Source of the DNA: Fibrobacterota bacterium
GTDB taxonomy: Bacteria > Fibrobacterota > Fibrobacteria > UBA11236
DNA length: 64,000 nucleotides
Direction: 5' to 3'
NCBI GenBank assembly: GCA_028287465.1
Contig: JAQBPO010000042.1
Coordinates: 203,188-267,187, forward strand
The translations under genes were made by a program, and so were the position numbers. The first letter of the stretch is position 1, and every line of letters starts with the position of its first letter. Of this stretch, positions 61,166-64,000 are shown one piece after another. Under the pieces are notes generated by a model that saw only the letters and a program-made list of their open reading frames with translations, searched no databases and had not been told where the DNA came from.

Positions 61166-61609
61166 TCAGAGCTTGTTTACGGAGTCGAGGAGTTCCCGGA
61201 CCCTTCGCTGGAACAGGGGTCCCGAGAAAGGCTTGGGGAGCCAATCGGTCTGGTCTTCGCAAGCGTCCCCGGTCCAGAAATCCGCGCGGCGATAGCCGGA
61301 GATGAAAAGAACCTTGATCTCCGGCCGCAGGGTGCAGAGTCGATCGGCGAGTTCCTTGCCGTTCATCACCGGCATCATCACGTCCGTGACGAGCAAATGG
61401 ATGGTCGCGCCGAACTCCTCGCTCATGGAAAGGGCTTGTTCGCCGTTGCCGGCCACGATGACCCTATATCCTTCCCCGATGAGCATCTTGGACAGGAATT
61501 CGCGCACGGCCTCCTCGTCATCCACCAGCAGGATGGTTTCGCGCAGGGCCGCCGGTTGGCTTCCCTGGTTCGCGGCTTTGGGTTTCCCGATGCGGATCGG
61601 CTTGGTCAT
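61166..61609 (-). CDS. Stand-alone response-regulator receiver domain protein (REC 1)
   Basis: A 147-residue protein with a basic N-terminal tail (MTKPIRIGKPKAANQG) and a complete receiver: LLVDDEEAVREF, LLVTDVMMPVMNG, VLFISGY, WLPKPF. Its ATG overlaps the stop of the XRE/metallopeptidase gene by four bases (ATGA at 61606-61609), so the two are translationally coupled. That coupling is unusual and suggests the receiver acts on, or with, the peptidase-repressor. Confidence 0.9.
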   Translation of the reverse strand: MTKPIRIGKPKAANQGSQPAALRETILLVDDEEAVREFLSKMLIGEGYRVIVAGNGEQALSMSEEFGATIHLLVTDVMMPVMNGKELADRLCTLRPEIKVLFISGYRRADFWTGDACEDQTDWLPKPFSGPLFQRRVRELLDSVNKL

Positions 61610-62691
61610 GGGTGCTTCAGCTTGAAAAGCTTTTTGAGGTCGTTGAATTGGGAATCGGGGATAAGACCCCGATGTTGCAGAAGTCCGACCAGGACGCCCG
61701 GCGCCAGGGCGATTTTTTCGGCGTATGCCTTGAGGGATTCCCGGGTCGGGTCCCCGCCGGCCATGAAACGGTCCAGTCCGTCCTTGGGAAGCAGATGTTG
61801 GACGGCGAAATTGTCGGCGGCCTCTTCCTTGCTCCGGCGGCCATTGGTTTCCAGGAAGACGTCCCGTTTGCCGTGGTAAAGGATGTGGCCCGCCTCATGG
61901 AAGAAGGTAAGCCAGAACTGATCGTCCGTGGTATACCTGAGGCTTAGCTGCATCAGGGCCTTCTGGGGGGTGAGCCAGCGCGTGGCGCCGCTGATGCTCA
62001 GCCGCGGCGGTTCCGGGAGGAAAACCAGGGCTACGCCGGATTTGGCGCAGATTTCGATCAGATCCCTGCAATAATGCGCATGCGGCTTGATGGTCATGGA
62101 GCGGATCCGCTCCATGGAACGGCTGAACCGATCGGCGTCGTACGGGGCGCAATCGAGGCTGCGCGCCTGGATCTCTCCGACCCGGAGCCAACCGGCAACC
62201 AGGCCGGGATCGTTCTGGAAGGCCTTGGACCTGCGGAAGGCCACCTTGGGACCGCACCAGAGGCGCTTCCAGACATCGGGAGAGGCCACGCCGAAGAAGT
62301 TGAGCACCTCCTGCAGTTGCTTCACCTTATCCGCATGGGGAAGGATCCAGCCCAACTTCACCATGTCCCGGACCGGCATCTCGTCCAGCCAGGCGACCTT
62401 ATGGCGCAATCGTTCTCCCTCCATGCGCATCGCCAGGAATTCGCGGTAATGGTATTCGCGGTTGTTCCAGAATCCCGAGGAGATCCCGAGAACCCGTTCC
62501 AATTGCAGGGCCGTGTCCGGCGTCAAGGCCGCTTTGCCTTTGATGATCTCGTTTATGGTCTTTTTCGGGCGTCCCATGCGTTCGGCAAGTTCCGACTGCG
62601 ACATGCCCAGCGCTTCCAAGGTTTCCCGCAAGGTTTCCCCCGGGGGGGAGACCATATCGGGGAAATACTGGTTATGGTTATGGCTTAGCAT
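61606..62691 (-). CDS. XRE-family regulator fused to ImmA/IrrE-type metallopeptidase (HigA-like antitoxin)
   Basis: About 361 residues from ATG 62691 (a TTG at 62709 is in frame). An XRE helix-turn-helix lies at about 15-75 (LRETLEALGMSQSELAERMGRPKKTINEIIKGKAALTPDTALQLER, a HigA-like pattern). After a helical middle part, the COG2856/M78 domain has HEAGH (residues 265-269) with a downstream Glu in SKEEAADNFAVQHLL, a complete gluzincin zinc site. In known systems such proteins cleave a repressor or act as antitoxin. It overlaps the upstream HigB-like toxin gene and the downstream receiver gene. Confidence 0.9.
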   Translation of the reverse strand: MLSHNHNQYFPDMVSPPGETLRETLEALGMSQSELAERMGRPKKTINEIIKGKAALTPDTALQLERVLGISSGFWNNREYHYREFLAMRMEGERLRHKVAWLDEMPVRDMVKLGWILPHADKVKQLQEVLNFFGVASPDVWKRLWCGPKVAFRRSKAFQNDPGLVAGWLRVGEIQARSLDCAPYDADRFSRSMERIRSMTIKPHAHYCRDLIEICAKSGVALVFLPEPPRLSISGATRWLTPQKALMQLSLRYTTDDQFWLTFFHEAGHILYHGKRDVFLETNGRRSKEEAADNFAVQHLLPKDGLDRFMAGGDPTRESLKAYAEKIALAPGVLVGLLQHRGLIPDSQFNDLKKLFKLKHP

Positions 62692-63016
62692 CGTGTTTGC
62701 GGAGTCCAAGAATGATAATGGAATTTATGTTATTCCAATCCCCATAACCATTGATGTCGCTCCCTGCTGGGCGGAAAGCCAGCTGGTAAGGGGATCCCAG
62801 GTCCAGAGCCAGGTCCGGCCCTTTCGGGGAGCCGGCGATGGAAACATGGGGCATGGACCGCATATCCTCGAGGACCCGCGCATTGAAGAGTTCGTCCAGC
62901 CTCTGCCGCATCACCTTGGCGCGATTGGGGCCGTAACGCTTGACCAGCAGCTCCTGGTTGTTGCATTCGTTCCTAAGCTCTTCATTCGCGAATACGATAT
63001 TCATGGGTAAATACAT
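62678..63016 (-). CDS. HigB-like toxin (RelE superfamily)
   Basis: A 112-residue protein; ATG 63016 follows AAAGG by about five bases, with a second ATG at 63004. The pattern MNIVFANEELRNECNNQELLVKRYGPNRAKVMRQRLDELFNARVLEDMRSMP matches HigB-type plasmid-maintenance killers, mRNA interferases of the RelE superfamily. The C-terminal part (YQLAFRPAG, WNNINSIIILGLRKHDAKP) is consistent. Base composition is lower in GC than the surroundings. It overlaps the XRE gene by 14 bases, the usual toxin-antitoxin arrangement with toxin first as in higBA. Confidence 0.8.
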   Translation of the reverse strand: MYLPMNIVFANEELRNECNNQELLVKRYGPNRAKVMRQRLDELFNARVLEDMRSMPHVSIAGSPKGPDLALDLGSPYQLAFRPAGSDINGYGDWNNINSIIILGLRKHDAKP

Positions 63017-63032
63017 TAACCTTTGGGGTTAA
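63016..63032. promoter_or_regulatory. Palindromic operator candidate of the toxin operon
   Basis: TTAACC (63016-63021) and GGTTAA (63027-63032) form a perfect inverted repeat with a five-base spacer, directly over the toxin start and ribosome site. AT-rich TTAATAAATTAATAA next to it could hold the -10 element. This is the expected place for autoregulatory binding by the XRE protein. Confidence 0.55.
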
Positions 63033-63340
63033 TAAATTAATAAAAAATCCATCGTCGCCCAGATCGCATGAGTCTTAAATACGCTTGGGCGGACCGGGGG
63101 CAAAGGCTTTCGGGTGACAGACCGGCAATATTCACCGGTCCGGTGCCGGGCCTGTCATGTTGGTCAGGGGGGCGGGTCCTCCCCAAACGTCCCGTTCGGT
63201 ACGCAGGAGGAGCCGCTGCCGGCCCAGGTGGGGGAATTGGTTCCGTATCGCCGGATCATGGATGTTCCGGACGGTAAACACGGTCTTTGCAGTGGGTATG
63301 CGAAAATTTTATTTAAGGATTATCGACATGGGACCGGACG
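63017..63340. other. Intergenic region upstream of toxin operon and REC 3
   Basis: About 320 bases between divergent genes. Apart from the AT-rich palindrome at its left end, it contains GC-rich sequence with short open frames but no credible gene, and an AT-rich patch (AAAATTTTATTTAAGGATTA, 63304-63323) that may be the promoter area of the third receiver gene. Confidence 0.5.
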
Positions 63341-63799
63341 TTGCGGATTCCCAATGGATCCGCGCGCCGGGAAAGAGAGGACACTATCAAAGCCAAGCAA
63401 AAAGACGTTGCCAATACCCTGGAAACCATCCTTCTGGTGGACGATGAGGATTACATCCGGGAATTGGTCGGAGCCATACTGGCCATAGAAGGCTACAACG
63501 TCATAGAGGCCGGCAGCGGCCCCCAGGCATTGAAGGTGGCCGAAGCGTTTCCGGGGAAAATCCACCTCCTGCTGACCGACGTGGTGATGAGCCCGATGAC
63601 GGGAAGCGAACTCGTGAAGCACATTACTCCCACGCGCCCGGACATGAAGGTCCTGTATATCAGCGGCTTTCCGGATGACGCCATCGTGCAATACGGGATA
63701 CACCAATCCCAGGTTTCCTTCCTGGCCAAGCCTTTCACTCCCAAGGCGCTCGTCCAAAAGATCCGTTCCATCCTGGACGTCGTGGCCGTCCAGGTCTGA
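63341..63799 (+). CDS. Stand-alone response-regulator receiver domain protein (REC 3)
   Basis: Up to 152 residues, with a full receiver: ILLVDDEDYIRELV, LLLTDVVMSPMTG, VLYISGF and FLAKPF. No output domain follows. The only canonical in-frame start is TTG 63341, which lacks a ribosome site. ATC at 63386 is in frame and sits exactly five bases after GAGAGG (63375-63380), so translation may start there, giving 137 residues. It is divergent from the toxin operon and similar to REC 1 and REC 2. Confidence 0.85.
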   Translation: MRIPNGSARREREDTIKAKQKDVANTLETILLVDDEDYIRELVGAILAIEGYNVIEAGSGPQALKVAEAFPGKIHLLLTDVVMSPMTGSELVKHITPTRPDMKVLYISGFPDDAIVQYGIHQSQVSFLAKPFTPKALVQKIRSILDVVAVQV

Positions 63800-63934
63800 A
63801 AACTTCCGGCGCGGCCAAAGGCCGGGCCCCTGGGGCCGGGCCGGTCCGTCCCATCCGTCCGGCTTCCGGAATCCCTCCCTCATTACCCCCTCATCGCGGA
63901 ACCGGTCCATCCAGGTCTTGAATTAAGTTTACCT

Positions 63935-63960
63935 CCGGGCTCCGCGTGATCGGAGCCCGG
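63935..63960. terminator. GC-rich hairpin before the right-edge gene
   Basis: A perfect ten-base-pair stem, CCGGGCTCCG (63935-63944) with CGGAGCCCGG (63951-63960), around a six-base loop. It lies 17 bases before the start of the last gene and about 135 bases after REC 3. No T-run; it may end REC 3 transcription or structure the next leader. Confidence 0.45.
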
Positions 63961-63977
63961 ATCCGCGAGGAGGGACG

Positions 63978-64000
63978 ATGGCGGCTAAGTCGGCCGGCCG
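63978..64000 (+). CDS. Start of a gene leaving the right edge
   Basis: ATG at 63978 is preceded by GAGGAGGG at ideal spacing; the first codons read MAAKSAG before the window ends. Nothing more can be said about the product. Confidence 0.5.

Noticed and set aside
1..64000. tRNA, rRNA, CRISPR arrays, insertion-sequence transposases, integrases
   Set aside because: I looked for cloverleaf-like segments, repeat-spacer patterns and DDE or tyrosine-recombinase proteins and saw none.

Overview
The window is 64 kb of GC-rich DNA (clearly above 60 percent by eye) from a Gram-negative bacterium with an outer membrane. Lipoproteins, C-terminal-phenylalanine beta-barrels, PorV/UPF0164-like and Omp28-like proteins, secreted carbohydrate esterases with FlgD-like C-termini, PEGA and PKD proteins, and lexA half-sites TGCAC/GTGCA (the half-site sequence reported for Fibrobacter) together point to the Fibrobacterota or a close FCB-group lineage. 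This placement is inference; no rRNA or tRNA gene was seen.

Layout. 1-9.4 kb: secreted polysaccharide-degradation block with a clan GH-A glycosidase running off the left edge, a sugar/sorbosone dehydrogenase-like propeller, an alpha/beta-hydrolase esterase overlapping a CE2-type acetylesterase, a class 3 lipase lipoprotein, a ThuA-like protein and a secreted orphan. 9.6-22.5 kb: envelope proteins, namely a 1252-residue PKD lipoprotein, a redoxin, an Omp28-like lipoprotein overlapping a thioredoxin/outer-membrane-barrel fusion, a small membrane protein, a metallopeptidase/TolB-propeller/BamA-barrel fusion, and a double PRC-barrel protein. 22.6-26.9 kb: a four-gene sugar ABC importer (ATPase, two permeases, binding protein); the first permease seems to start at CTG inside the stop of the binding-protein gene. 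27.0-41.5 kb: a type VI secretion cluster read leftward as tssK-tssL-tssM-tssA-tssB-tssC, terminator, then hcp, hairpin, tssE-tssF-tssG. No clpV, vgrG, PAAR or tssJ lies in the window. Between tssC and hcp lie about 900 non-coding bases holding two inverted, diverged copies of a long hairpin element whose stems covary between copies; this is the most unexplained structure here.

41.6-49.7 kb: a PEGA/barrel protein, an RG-rich membrane protein, lexA with a near-perfect promoter flanked by inverted half-sites, a small divergent membrane ORF, a MORN/TonB-like lipoprotein, queG, a conserved secreted protein and an amidohydrolase. 49.9-57.4 kb: a GT4 glycosyltransferase, a lipoprotein, a Minf_1886-like protein, a degenerate LytM-like membrane protein, a STAS-TM-PEGA protein divergent from a zinc-ribbon/STAS protein, and a PorV-like barrel. 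57.5-60.7 kb: a tightly packed operon of Lon-N-like protein, HAD-Nudix fusion, folB, short-chain reductase and PspC protein. 60.7-64 kb: a HigB-like toxin, an XRE/ImmA-IrrE-like metallopeptidase, and two stand-alone receiver proteins in one leftward unit, a third receiver nearby, and the first codons of a gene leaving the right edge.

Themes: envelope and secreted functions dominate; overlapping ATGA/CTGA/GTGA junctions mark many translationally coupled pairs; the hexamer TATATT recurs as the apparent -10 element; and two genes have a good Shine-Dalgarno placed exactly five bases before an in-frame ATC.
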